The notes under the pieces are model-generated. The model saw only the letters and a list, made by a program, of their open reading frames with translations. It was not told the origin of the DNA and ran no database searches. Below are positions 17,237 through 25,752 of a stretch of DNA of 64,000 nucleotides, piece by piece. The number at the start of each line of letters is the position of its first letter. Position 1 is the stretch's first letter. The position numbers were made by a program, and so were the translations under genes. Source of the stretch: Yoonia vestfoldensis SKA53 (lineage in GTDB: Bacteria; Pseudomonadota; Alphaproteobacteria; Rhodobacterales; Rhodobacteraceae); NCBI RefSeq assembly GCF_000152785.1, contig NZ_CH672414.1, positions 1,986,639 to 2,050,638 on the forward strand, written 5' to 3'.

Positions 17237-17300
17237 GGGCCTTTCGCATTGCGGCAAGATCGGCTAGATCGCTTGCAAATGACTTTTCTTGGATGAACAG

Positions 17301-19697
17301 ATGAAATTCACGCTTTCCTGGCTGAAACACCACCTTGAAACCGATGCTTCGGTGGATCTGATCGCCGAAACCCTGACCGATCTCGGGCTTGAGGTCGAAG
17401 GCGTGGAAAACCCCGCCGAACGTCTGGCGGATTTCACCATCGGCTATGTCGAAAGTGCGGAAAAGCATCCCGACGCCGACAAATTGCGCGTCTGTCAGGT
17501 CCAGACCAAGGACGGGTTGACCCAGATCATTTGTGGCGCACCCAATGCGCGCGCGGGCATCACCGTCGTGATCGCCAGCCCTGGCACCTATGTCCCCGGC
17601 ATCGACACGACCATCGGCGTGGGCAAGATCCGGGGCATCGAAAGCCATGGCATGATGTGTTCCGAACGCGAGATGGAACTGTCCGAAGAACATGACGGCA
17701 TTATCGAGCTGCCATCAGGCACGGTCGGCCAGACCTTTACCGACTGGCTGGCGCAAAACCAGCCTGAAAAGGTCGATCCCGTGATCGAAATCGCGATCAC
17801 CCCGAACCGCCCCGATGCGCTGGGTGTGTACGGCATCGCACGCGATCTGGCCGCGCGCGGGCTTGGCACGCTGAAACCCCTCACGATCGATCCGGTGCCT
17901 GCCTCTTTCACCGCTGATCTGAGCGTGTCGATTGATGATGATACCCACGACGGATGCCCCGTGTTCTGTGGCCGCTTGATCCGTGGCGTCAAGAACGGCC
18001 CTAGCCCTGCGTGGCTGCAAACGCAGCTGCGCGCCATTGGCCTGCGTCCGATCAGCTTTCTTGTCGATGTGACCAACTGGTTCACCTATGATCTGAACCG
18101 GCCTTTGCATGTGTTCGATGCCGACAAAGTGCAGGGCGATCTGCGCGTCCACCGCGCCAAGGGTGGCGAGACGATCCTTGCGCTGGATGACAAGACCTAC
18201 ACCCTGCAGGCAGGTCAGATCGCGATTTCCGATGACCACGGCGTGGCAAGCATTGCCGGAATCATGGGCGGTGATGCGACCGGTTGCACCGACGAGACGG
18301 TCAATGTCTTTGTTGAAAGCGCCTATTGGGACCCGATCCAGATCGCCTATACCGGCCGTGCGCTGAAAATCAATTCCGACGCCCGCTACCGGTTCGAGCG
18401 CGGCATCGACCCCGCCTTCACCCCCGAAGGTCTGGAACATGCCGTGCGGATGATCGTCGATCATGCGGGCGGCGAGGCGTCCGAACTGATCATCGCAGGC
18501 GCCGTGCCGGACACATCGCGGGCTTACCGTCTGGATGCGCAGCGCCTGATCAGCCTTGTCGGCATGGATATCCCCGAAAGCACCCAGCGCCAGACGCTGA
18601 CTGCCCTCGGATTCCGGCTCGAAGGCGATATGGCGCATGTGCCGTCATGGCGCCCCGATGTACAGGGCGACGCCGATCTGGTCGAAGAGGTCGCGCGCAT
18701 CGCGTCCCTGACCAAATTGCAAGGCAAGCCGATGCCGCGCATGGATGCCGGTGTGCCAAAACCGATCCTGACCGCAGGCCAGCAGCGCCAGCAATCTGCG
18801 CGCCGAACCATGGCGGCGTTGGGCTATAATGAATGTGTCACCTATAGCTTTGTCGATGCGCAGGCCGCGACACTTTTTGGCGGCGGTGATGATGCGACGA
18901 TGCTGGAGAACCCGATTTCCAGCGAATTGTCGCATATGCGCCCGAACTTGTTGCCCGGTTTGCTGCGGGCCGCGGCCCGCAATCAGGCGCGCGGTTTCAT
19001 GGATATGGCCCTGTTCGAGGTCGGTGCCGGTTTTCACGGTGGCGAGCCGGGCGAACAGCACAACCTGATCACCGGTGTGCTGATCGGCAAGACCGCCAGC
19101 AAGGACGTGCATGGCACGTCGCGCGCGGTCGATCTGTACGACGCCAAGGCCGATGCGGAATCAGTGCTGGCCGCCATTGGTGCCCCCGCCAAGGTGCAAA
19201 TCCTGCGCGGTGCGGCTGATTGGTGGCACCCCGGGCGGCACGGCATGATCTGCCTTGGCCCGAAAAAGGTTCTGGCCGTCTTTGGCGAACTACACCCAAA
19301 GGTCCTGCGCGAGATGGATATCAAAGGCCCCGCCGTCGGCTTTACGATCTGGCCCGACGAAGTGCCGGTGCCCAAGTCCAAGACCAACACACGGCCCGCG
19401 CTGGTGGCGACCGACCTGCAAGCGGTCGAGCGTGATTTTGCTTTTGTCGTGGGTGCAGATGTCGAGGCACTGACGCTGGTCAATGCCGCGTTGGGTGCCG
19501 ACAAGGCGCTGATCACCGATGTGCGGGTCTTTGACCAATTCATTGGCGGCAATCTGGGCGAGGGGAAGAAATCTCTTGCCGTCACGGTGCGCCTGCAACC
19601 TACGACCACGACGCTGAAGGATGCCGATATCGAAGCGGTCAGCGCAAAAATCGTGGATAAGGTGACAAAGGCGACGGGCGGCATTCTGCGCGGTTAA
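17301..19697 (+). CDS. pheT: Phenylalanyl-tRNA synthetase beta subunit
   Basis: A 798-residue beta chain of the (alpha-beta)2 enzyme that charges tRNA-Phe. Domains in order: N-terminal B1 and EMAP-like tRNA-binding domain (HPDADKLRVCQV, CGAPNARAG around 50-90), the B3/B4 editing domain (middle, with PLHVFDADK and NSDARYRFERGID), the B5 DNA-binding-like domain (around 400-475), the catalytic-like core (YNECVTYSFV, NPISSELSHMRPNLLPGLL), and a C-terminal anticodon-binding FDX-ACB domain (RDFAFVVG and on). The start MKFTLSWLKHHLET at 17301 is the family's N-terminus and has GGA 7 bases upstream. Its partner pheS is about 21 kb away on the other strand (40576-41649). Confidence 0.98.
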   Translation: MKFTLSWLKHHLETDASVDLIAETLTDLGLEVEGVENPAERLADFTIGYVESAEKHPDADKLRVCQVQTKDGLTQIICGAPNARAGITVVIASPGTYVPGIDTTIGVGKIRGIESHGMMCSEREMELSEEHDGIIELPSGTVGQTFTDWLAQNQPEKVDPVIEIAITPNRPDALGVYGIARDLAARGLGTLKPLTIDPVPASFTADLSVSIDDDTHDGCPVFCGRLIRGVKNGPSPAWLQTQLRAIGLRPISFLVDVTNWFTYDLNRPLHVFDADKVQGDLRVHRAKGGETILALDDKTYTLQAGQIAISDDHGVASIAGIMGGDATGCTDETVNVFVESAYWDPIQIAYTGRALKINSDARYRFERGIDPAFTPEGLEHAVRMIVDHAGGEASELIIAGAVPDTSRAYRLDAQRLISLVGMDIPESTQRQTLTALGFRLEGDMAHVPSWRPDVQGDADLVEEVARIASLTKLQGKPMPRMDAGVPKPILTAGQQRQQSARRTMAALGYNECVTYSFVDAQAATLFGGGDDATMLENPISSELSHMRPNLLPGLLRAAARNQARGFMDMALFEVGAGFHGGEPGEQHNLITGVLIGKTASKDVHGTSRAVDLYDAKADAESVLAAIGAPAKVQILRGAADWWHPGRHGMICLGPKKVLAVFGELHPKVLREMDIKGPAVGFTIWPDEVPVPKSKTNTRPALVATDLQAVERDFAFVVGADVEALTLVNAALGADKALITDVRVFDQFIGGNLGEGKKSLAVTVRLQPTTTTLKDADIEAVSAKIVDKVTKATGGILRG

Positions 19698-19753
19698 ACT
19701 TGTCATCTGTCTGACAGGCAATCGGCGTAAAATGCCAATTGAGGGAGAATACG

Positions 19754-20386
19754 ATGATAGATTCAGCCATTTTCTGGGACCGCGCGGCAGAAAAATACGC
19801 AGCTTCCGCCATCGGCAATCCTGCCGCATACCAGTACACACTGGGCCGGACCCGTGGTTATCTGCGCCCGACCGATCATGTGCTGGAAATCGCCTGTGGA
19901 ACTGGGTCAACGGCCGTGCTGTTGGCCCCGGATGTCGCCAGCTATCTGGCCACGGATGTATCGCCCGAAATGATCCGCATCGCGCGGGGCAAGCTGCCAG
20001 TCAAGGCTGCTGATCTGCGGTTTGATGTGGCGGGGGAATTGCCGGAAACTGGGCCGTTTGACGTGGTGCTTGCACATTCTTTCTTTCACCTTGTACCTGA
20101 TATGGAACGACGCATGGCGCAGATCTTTGATCTGCTCACGCCGGGAGGATATTTCATATCCAAGACCGCTGCGCTGAAAGGGCGCAGCTTGAAATGGACC
20201 CTGATAGGCGCGGTGATCCCGCTTGTGCAGATGCTGGGCAAAGCGCCATTCCTGCGCAAATTCACTGTGCAGGAATTGGAAGGTGCAATATGTGCCGCCG
20301 GGTTCGAGATTGTCGAAAGCGGCGATTTCGCAATCCCTGCACGCTATATCGTGGCGCGCAAACCGGGGGTGGCCAGCGGGGGTTAA
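19754..20386 (+). CDS. Class I SAM-dependent methyltransferase
   Basis: A 210-residue Rossmann-fold methyltransferase. The SAM-binding motif I is VLEIACGTGSTAVLL, motif II is ATDVSPEMIRIAR, and post-I/IV FDVVLAHSFFHLVPD. The C-terminal half includes PGGYFISKTAALKG and a hydrophobic segment LIGAVIPLVQML, resembling small-molecule methyltransferases of the UbiE/Methyltransf_11/25 group. The ATG at 19754 is preceded by GAGGGAGAATACG, which decides the start over an in-frame TTG at 19739. The substrate is unknown. It follows pheT by 56 bp. Confidence 0.85.
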   Translation: MIDSAIFWDRAAEKYAASAIGNPAAYQYTLGRTRGYLRPTDHVLEIACGTGSTAVLLAPDVASYLATDVSPEMIRIARGKLPVKAADLRFDVAGELPETGPFDVVLAHSFFHLVPDMERRMAQIFDLLTPGGYFISKTAALKGRSLKWTLIGAVIPLVQMLGKAPFLRKFTVQELEGAICAAGFEIVESGDFAIPARYIVARKPGVASGG

Positions 20387-20423
20387 GGCGTTAGGATGTC
20401 GCCAAACACAGGAGACACTGCCA

Positions 20424-20882
20424 ATGACGTTGCATATTTACCTTTCCGGCGAAATCCACACCGACTGGCGCGACCAGATTATTGCGGGGGCTGCTGATCT
20501 GGATGTGGTCTTTTCCGGGCCGGTCACGGATCATGCGGCATCAGATGATTGCGGCGTCGCGATCATGGGCGCAGAGGCGCAAAAGTTCTGGCACGACCAT
20601 AAAGGTGCGAAGCTTAACGCTATCCGCACAAGGCACGGGATCGAGACCGCCGATATCGTCGTGGTCCGCTTCGGTGATCAATACAAACAATGGAACGCAG
20701 CCTTTGACGCGGGCTATGCGGCGGCGATGGGCAAATCGCTGATCGTGATGCATGGGCCGGATCATCAACATGCGCTCAAAGAGGTGGATGCCGCAGCACT
20801 CGCCGTGGTGGAAACACCGCAGCAGGTGGTGGATGTGCTCACCTATGTGCTGCACGGCAGCTTGCCGGATCGGCAGGGATAA
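20424..20882 (+). CDS. YtoQ family protein
   Basis: A 152-residue protein matching the YtoQ family: it opens [19 protein letters not shown] and continues with [35 protein letters not shown] and [22 protein letters not shown]. The fold is related to nucleoside 2-deoxyribosyltransferases, but no activity is established for YtoQ. The ATG at 20424 has GGAGA 11-12 bases upstream. It stands alone between the methyltransferase and mscL, same strand. Confidence 0.88.
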   Translation: MTLHIYLSGEIHTDWRDQIIAGAADLDVVFSGPVTDHAASDDCGVAIMGAEAQKFWHDHKGAKLNAIRTRHGIETADIVVVRFGDQYKQWNAAFDAGYAAAMGKSLIVMHGPDHQHALKEVDAAALAVVETPQQVVDVLTYVLHGSLPDRQG

Positions 20883-21003
20883 ATTGGGCGCGTGCCGGGG
20901 TGAACACCGGTTTGCGCTAAAAGAAAACCGATGGCTTTATCATGCGGGGTTGCTACAATCTGACGCTGTAATGTGCAGAACGATTCAGCCAGAGGAACAA
21001 ATC

Positions 21004-21390
21004 ATGTTAAACGAATTCAAGGACTTCATCGCCAAGGGCAGCGTGATGGACCTCGCCGTCGGGATCATCATCGGCGCAGCTTTTACCGCCATCGTCAGCA
21101 GTCTTGTCAATGACCTGATCCAACCGCTGATTGGGCTGATCATCGGCGGGATCGACTTTAGCGGTCTCAGCTTTGGCCTGGGTGACGCGCAATTCATGTA
21201 TGGCAATTTCATTACCGCAACGATCAATTTCCTGATCATCGCTTTCGTGGTGTTCATGCTGGTCAAGGCGGTCAACCGCGTCAAATCCATCGCAGACAAA
21301 CCCGATGACATCGCGCCAGAGGTCCATACCGGCCCGTCGGAGCTGGATATCCTGATCGAAATCCGTGACGCGCTGGCCAAACGGCCCTAA
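21004..21390 (+). CDS. mscL: Large-conductance mechanosensitive channel MscL
   Basis: A 128-residue membrane channel subunit forming a pentamer that opens on hypo-osmotic shock. The N-terminus [20 protein letters not shown], including the amphipathic S1 helix, is the family hallmark. TM1 is about 16-45 ([20 protein letters not shown]) and TM2 about 70-95 ([20 protein letters not shown]). A charged C-terminal bundle follows. The gene is complete, of usual length, and followed directly by an intrinsic terminator. Confidence 0.97.
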   Translation: MLNEFKDFIAKGSVMDLAVGIIIGAAFTAIVSSLVNDLIQPLIGLIIGGIDFSGLSFGLGDAQFMYGNFITATINFLIIAFVVFMLVKAVNRVKSIADKPDDIAPEVHTGPSELDILIEIRDALAKRP

Positions 21391-21398
21391 GCTACGAC

Positions 21399-21425
21399 AG
21401 GCCCGCCTTGCAGCGGGCCTTTTGT
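21399..21425 (+). terminator. Intrinsic terminator of mscL
   Basis: AGGCCCGC (21399-21406) pairs with GCGGGCCT (21413-21420) around a 6-nt loop, and a T-rich run TTTGTGTT follows. It lies 8 bp after the mscL stop and 2 bp before the end of the convergent ald gene. Confidence 0.88.
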
Positions 21426-21426
21426 G

Positions 21427-22545
21427 TTACGCCTTCAGCGCCAGGGCAGGCGACAGCACGTCGATGCCCAGCGCCTTGCCAACGGCATAATAGGTCAGCC
21501 GCCCCGCATGCACGTTCAGCCCTGCCAGCAGATGCGGATCATCCTCGCAGGCCTGCCGCCAGCCCTTGTCAGCCAGCGCCAGCATGAAGGGCATTGTCGC
21601 ATTGCCCAGCGCGATGGTCGATGTGCGCGCCACCGCCCCCGGCATGTTCGCCACGCAATAATGCATGATCCCGTCCACGTCATAGATCGGGTCCTGATGC
21701 GTCGTGGCGCGGGATGTCTCGAAACAGCCGCCCTGATCAATCGCAACATCGACCAGCACGGCACCCTGTTTCAGCTCGGCCAGTTGCGCGCGTGAAATCA
21801 GCTTGGGTGCTGCGGCGCCGGGGATCAGCACCGCGCCGATGATCATATCCGCCGCGCGGGCCAGCGCGATCGTGTTGGCCTTGCTGGCATAGCTGGTCTT
21901 GAACTGACCGCCGAACGTATCATCCAGATAGCGCAAGCGCGGCAGCGACCGGTCCAGCACGGTCACATCCGCCCCCATTCCTGCCGCGATCCGCGCGGCG
22001 TGGGTGCCCACGACACCGCCGCCGATCACAACGACCTGAGCAGGGCCGACACCCGGCACACCGCCCATCAGCACACCGCGCCCGCCATTGGCCTTTTGCA
22101 GCGTCCATGCGCCCACCTGCGGTGCAAGCCTGCCCGCGACCTCTGACATGGGGGCGAGCAACGGCAGACCGCCGCGATCATCTGTGACGGTTTCATAGGC
22201 AATGCAGGTCGCACCCGACGCCATCAGGTCGCGCGTCTGGTCGGGGTCGGGTGCCAGATGCAGATAGGTGAACAGAATCTGGCCAGCGCGCAGCATTTTG
22301 CGCTCGACCGGTTGCGGCTCCTTGACCTTCACGATCATGTCGGCGCTGGCGAATATCTCTGCCGCCGTCCCCGCGATCTGCGCACCGGCGGCGCTGTAAT
22401 CATCGTCGCTGAAACCCGCGCCGATGCCTGCGCCGGTTTCGATCATGACCTTGTGGCCGTGTGCTACAGCCTCTTGCGCGGCATCGGGAGTAACCCCGAC
22501 CCGAAATTCCTGTGGTTTGATTTCTTTTGGACAGCCAATCAGCAT
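21427..22545 (-). CDS. ald: Alanine dehydrogenase
   Basis: A 372-residue NAD-dependent enzyme interconverting L-alanine and pyruvate plus ammonia. The N-terminus MLIGCPKEIKPQEFRVG carries the substrate-binding Arg/Lys region, and KEPQPVE and HLAPD follow. The Rossmann nucleotide motif is VVIGGGVVGTHAARIAAGMG, and the C-terminus includes VANMPGAVARTSTIALGNAT. The start at 22545 is set by a strong ribosome site (GGGAGG) in front of it; the longer frame adds 26 unlikely residues. An Lrp/AsnC-type regulator is transcribed divergently from a 134-bp shared region, matching the common ald-aldR pairing. Confidence 0.97.
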   Translation of the reverse strand: MLIGCPKEIKPQEFRVGVTPDAAQEAVAHGHKVMIETGAGIGAGFSDDDYSAAGAQIAGTAAEIFASADMIVKVKEPQPVERKMLRAGQILFTYLHLAPDPDQTRDLMASGATCIAYETVTDDRGGLPLLAPMSEVAGRLAPQVGAWTLQKANGGRGVLMGGVPGVGPAQVVVIGGGVVGTHAARIAAGMGADVTVLDRSLPRLRYLDDTFGGQFKTSYASKANTIALARAADMIIGAVLIPGAAAPKLISRAQLAELKQGAVLVDVAIDQGGCFETSRATTHQDPIYDVDGIMHYCVANMPGAVARTSTIALGNATMPFMLALADKGWRQACEDDPHLLAGLNVHAGRLTYYAVGKALGIDVLSPALALKA

Positions 22546-22617
22546 TGCGAACCTCCCGCGTGATGGGTTCACCCTGCATGCGTGCCGTTGCAATTTCTGG
22601 GGATTTATGTTGGTTGA

Positions 22618-22634
22618 TAGCATGATTTACGCTA
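22618..22634. promoter_or_regulatory. Candidate Lrp/AldR operator between ald and its regulator
   Basis: The 17-bp element TAGCATGATTTACGCTA has TAGC/GCTA ends and an AT-rich centre, as in Lrp-family binding sites. It sits in the divergent ald-lrp promoter region, 46 bp before the regulator's ATG. This is inferred from pattern and position only. Confidence 0.4.
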
Positions 22635-22679
22635 GGATCGTGCGTATTATAACCACTTTGTGAAAGGATCTTGCAGGCT

Positions 22680-23138
22680 ATGGACCTCGATAGCATCGAC
22701 CGCCGAATCCTCGCTGTTTTGCAGAAATCGGGGCGCATTTCCAACGCGGACCTGTCAGAGGTCGCGAACCTGTCGCCTTCGGCCTGTCACCGCAGGGTGC
22801 AGCGGCTGGAAAAGGACGGCTATATCCGCGAATATGTCGCCTTGCTGGACCCGCGCAAAATGGGGCGGCCAACAACCGTTTTCGTTGAAATCACGCTGAG
22901 TGGTCAGGCAGACGAGGTGCTGGACGCGTTCGAAAAAGCCGTGGCGAAAGTGCCCGACGTGCTGGAATGTCACCTGATGGCGGGCACGGCGGATTACCTG
23001 CTCAAGGTCGTGGCCGGCGATACCGAGGATTTCGCCCGTATCCACCGCAAACATCTTGCAACCTTGCCCGGTGTCGCGCAGATGCAATCCTCCTTTGCAC
23101 TGCGCAATGTGCGCCAGACGACCGCCTTACCAGTCTAG
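22680..23138 (+). CDS. Lrp/AsnC family transcriptional regulator, probable ald regulator
   Basis: A 152-residue regulator. The N-terminal winged-helix domain reads LDSIDRRILAVLQKSGRISNADLSEVANLSPSACHRRVQRLE split over residues 3-43, and the C-terminal RAM ligand-sensing domain includes ECHLMAGTADYLLKVVAGD. It is divergent from ald, which suggests it senses alanine and controls ald, as AldR does in other bacteria; this is an inference from arrangement. The ATG at 22680 has AAAGGA upstream. Confidence 0.92.
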   Translation: MDLDSIDRRILAVLQKSGRISNADLSEVANLSPSACHRRVQRLEKDGYIREYVALLDPRKMGRPTTVFVEITLSGQADEVLDAFEKAVAKVPDVLECHLMAGTADYLLKVVAGDTEDFARIHRKHLATLPGVAQMQSSFALRNVRQTTALPV

Positions 23139-23240
23139 ACAATTTTGATGCAGCGGCATTTCGCCCTATCATTGCGACAGCCAAACCACCTGACGAGCAA
23201 CACTTGGCCCGACCTGATCGGTGGCGGTATCGCGCTGTAT

Positions 23241-24473
23241 TCACTGCTGATGGTCATCGTCCTTGGGACGCGCGGATACCTCGCCTGCCTCGGGCGTCAG
23301 CCCGTAAGGTGCCGCAAGGTTCCAGACATGGGCTGGAACCATATTCTTGATCTTGGCCGGCTCTTCGCGGCGCAGATGCAGGATGGTTTCAGCTGCCTTC
23401 ATCTCGAGCCGCGCGCGGGCGAATTCCAGCCCGCGCGGCCCGATCTTGGGCATCAGCCAGCCCATGATCCCACGCATGAAATCGGGCATCCGGCGCAGCG
23501 GCAAGCCCCCCGCCGCCAGCCGCGTATTTTCGACAAAGCCTTTGACCGCCCCCGCCCGCTTGCCGCGTGATCCGGGTGCGGCCAGCGTAACCTCTGCACC
23601 CAAGCCGTCCAGCATTTCCTGCCCGCGCACGTTACGCACGATCAGCCATTGTTCCCCTTCGCCCGCCATATAGCCCACGGTGATATCGGCCAGCCGGTTG
23701 GTGTAATCCACGCAGGTCCGGCAGGTCGTGGGAAAGAAATCGCGCGGCAGATCGGCGATCGGTAGTTTCAGGAACGGGATCAGGCGCTCACTGCCATCGG
23801 CAAATCGCAATTCGACATGATAATCCGCGCGGAATTCCAGATAGGTCACGGTATCGGGCGCATCGGTCAGTCGGGCCAGAAAGCCGTGGAAATTCTCGGT
23901 CGTGGTATTGTCAGAACAGGGCGTGCCGATGACATAGATCCGCTCAAACCCCAATTGCGCCTCGAGCGCGCGCAAGGCGTAGATCTGGCAAGGAATCCCG
24001 ATCACGGCAATCCGCCGATGCCCGGCCGCGCGCGCCGGTTCCAGCAAGGCCAGCAACGGGGCATAGCCCATGCGCATCCCCCGCGCCTCGGCCATATCAG
24101 CGGCATCGGTGATGATCGCAGGGCGCGGGCGCCAGCGGTCGGCAGGATCAGCCACCATCGTCAGTACTGCATCGACAGCGCCGGTTTCCAACAGCCGTTC
24201 GGCCAGCCGCGTCGTCAGGCCGGTCCATTGCGCGCCTTGGCGTGCAGGCTGCAAAGCCGCGCGATACATAGCCCCCGTAACGCCAAAGAACGGCTCATCC
24301 CCCTGCATGCCAGCAGCGCGGCCATGCACGCGGGCCTCCATCGCGGGGTAATCGGGTTTGATGAACTGGCAGGCCTTGCCACAGGCGCTGGCATCCGCCA
24401 TCCGCGACACACCGCAATCGGTGCAAAGCCCACGCGGGGCCGGTTGGGCGAAATCGGGCGTGTTGATTGTCAT
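23241..24473 (-). CDS. Coenzyme F420 hydrogenase/dehydrogenase beta-subunit family protein, BciB-like
   Basis: A 410-residue FrhB/FdhB-family protein. Four N-terminal cysteines (17, 20, 31, 35; CTDCG and ACGKAC) and later ones (GIPCQ, GTPCSDNTT, TTCRTCVDYTN) can ligate iron-sulfur clusters. The overall pattern (EARVHGR near 47, FFGV, RRIAVIGIPCQIYALRALE, VDYTNRLADITVGYM, KIGPRGLEFAR) closely follows BciB, the ferredoxin-dependent divinyl chlorophyllide 8-vinyl reductase of cyanobacteria and some phototrophs. No other photosynthesis gene is in this window, so a bacteriochlorophyll role is uncertain and a different flavin/Fe-S reductase function is possible. It is divergent from asd and convergent with the Lrp gene. 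Confidence 0.8.
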   Translation of the reverse strand: MTINTPDFAQPAPRGLCTDCGVSRMADASACGKACQFIKPDYPAMEARVHGRAAGMQGDEPFFGVTGAMYRAALQPARQGAQWTGLTTRLAERLLETGAVDAVLTMVADPADRWRPRPAIITDAADMAEARGMRMGYAPLLALLEPARAAGHRRIAVIGIPCQIYALRALEAQLGFERIYVIGTPCSDNTTTENFHGFLARLTDAPDTVTYLEFRADYHVELRFADGSERLIPFLKLPIADLPRDFFPTTCRTCVDYTNRLADITVGYMAGEGEQWLIVRNVRGQEMLDGLGAEVTLAAPGSRGKRAGAVKGFVENTRLAAGGLPLRRMPDFMRGIMGWLMPKIGPRGLEFARARLEMKAAETILHLRREEPAKIKNMVPAHVWNLAAPYGLTPEAGEVSARPKDDDHQQ

Positions 24474-24591
24474 GCCGCGACCTTACCCTGCCATGCCCCC
24501 CTGTCCAGTTTGATTTACACTTTGCGACGGCCCTTTTCCTTAGGGAACTGACGCGGTAAGAGGCAGCACTTGCAAACAAGGAGCCAGCCAA

Positions 24592-25614
24592 ATGGGCTAT
24601 CGAATCGCTATTGTCGGCGCCACGGGCAACGTGGGCCGCGAAATGCTGAACATCCTCCATGAACGGACCTTTCCGGTGGATGAAATCGTCGCACTTGCCA
24701 GCCGCCGGTCGCTGGGTAGCGAAGTCAGCTTTGGCGATACCACCCTGAAGACCAAGGATCTGGACACCTTCGATTTCACTGGCTGGGACATCGCGCTGTT
24801 CGCCGTGGGGTCCGAGGCGACCAAGACCTATGCGCCCAAGGCCGCCAAGGCCGGCTGCGTCGTGATCGATAATTCCTCGCTTTACCGCTATGATCCTGAT
24901 GTGCCGCTGATCGTGCCAGAAGTGAACGCGCAGGCGATCCACGGCTATTCCAAGAAAAACATCATCGCCAACCCCAATTGCTCGACCGCCCAGATGGTTG
25001 TCGCGCTCAAGCCCCTGCATGACCGCGCGCGCATCAAGCGGGTTGTCGTCAGCACCTATCAATCGGTGTCCGGCGCCGGCAAGGAAGGGATTGATGAGCT
25101 TTGGGACCAGACCAAGAGCATCTACAACCCCACCGACAGCAAGCCACCCAAGAAATTCACCAAGCAGATCGCGTTCAACGTGATCCCGCATATCGACGTG
25201 TTTCTTGACGATGGTTCGACCAAGGAAGAATGGAAAATGGTCGCCGAGACCAAAAAGATCCTTGATACCAAGATCAAAGTCACCGCGACCTGCGTGCGCG
25301 TGCCTGTGTTCGTCGGCCATTCGGAATCGATCAATATCGAATTCGAGGATTTCCTCGACGAACACGAAGCCCGCGACATCCTGCGCGAAAGCCCCGGTAT
25401 CATGGTGATCGACAAGCGCGAGGACGGCGGCTACGTCACACCGATCGAATGCGTCGGTGATTACGCGACATTCATCAGCCGCATCCGGCAGGACAGCACG
25501 ATCGACAACGGTCTGAACCTATGGTGCGTGTCCGACAACCTGCGCAAGGGAGCAGCCCTGAACGCCGTGCAAATCGCCGAAGTCCTGGGACGCGAGTGTC
25601 TGAAAAAAGGCTGA
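24592..25614 (+). CDS. asd: Aspartate-semialdehyde dehydrogenase
   Basis: A 340-residue NADPH-dependent enzyme reducing aspartyl phosphate to aspartate semialdehyde, the branch point to lysine/diaminopimelate, threonine and methionine. The nucleotide loop is IVGATGNVGREML at 6-18. The catalytic cysteine lies in IIANPNCSTAQMV near 129, and the substrate residues include TYQSVSGAGKEG and VRVPVFVGHS. AAGGAG precedes the ATG. An intrinsic terminator follows. dapE, a later step of the same pathway, is at 45097-46236. Confidence 0.97.
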   Translation: MGYRIAIVGATGNVGREMLNILHERTFPVDEIVALASRRSLGSEVSFGDTTLKTKDLDTFDFTGWDIALFAVGSEATKTYAPKAAKAGCVVIDNSSLYRYDPDVPLIVPEVNAQAIHGYSKKNIIANPNCSTAQMVVALKPLHDRARIKRVVVSTYQSVSGAGKEGIDELWDQTKSIYNPTDSKPPKKFTKQIAFNVIPHIDVFLDDGSTKEEWKMVAETKKILDTKIKVTATCVRVPVFVGHSESINIEFEDFLDEHEARDILRESPGIMVIDKREDGGYVTPIECVGDYATFISRIRQDSTIDNGLNLWCVSDNLRKGAALNAVQIAEVLGRECLKKG

Positions 25615-25634
25615 TTGTCGGTCATAGCTGAACG

Positions 25635-25662
25635 AAAAAGGCGCTGTTTCAGCGCCTTTTTT
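25635..25662 (+). terminator. Intrinsic terminator of asd
   Basis: AAAAAGGCGCT pairs with AGCGCCTTTTT around a GTTTC loop, ending in a run of six T. It sits 20 bp after the asd stop; the A/T arms could also let it work in the opposite direction. Confidence 0.92.
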
Positions 25663-25752
25663 ATGCGGCGAATTCTGCCGATGGTTGATTTCGGGGCATG
25701 CGACACGGCGTCTTTCAGGATATTTCTGGCGTAGACACCTTGGAGTTTTGTG

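Noticed and set aside
24295..25365. A 356-codon minus-strand frame across asd and the bciB-like start
   Set aside because: Antisense to asd, with no family resemblance; both overlapping genes are well supported.
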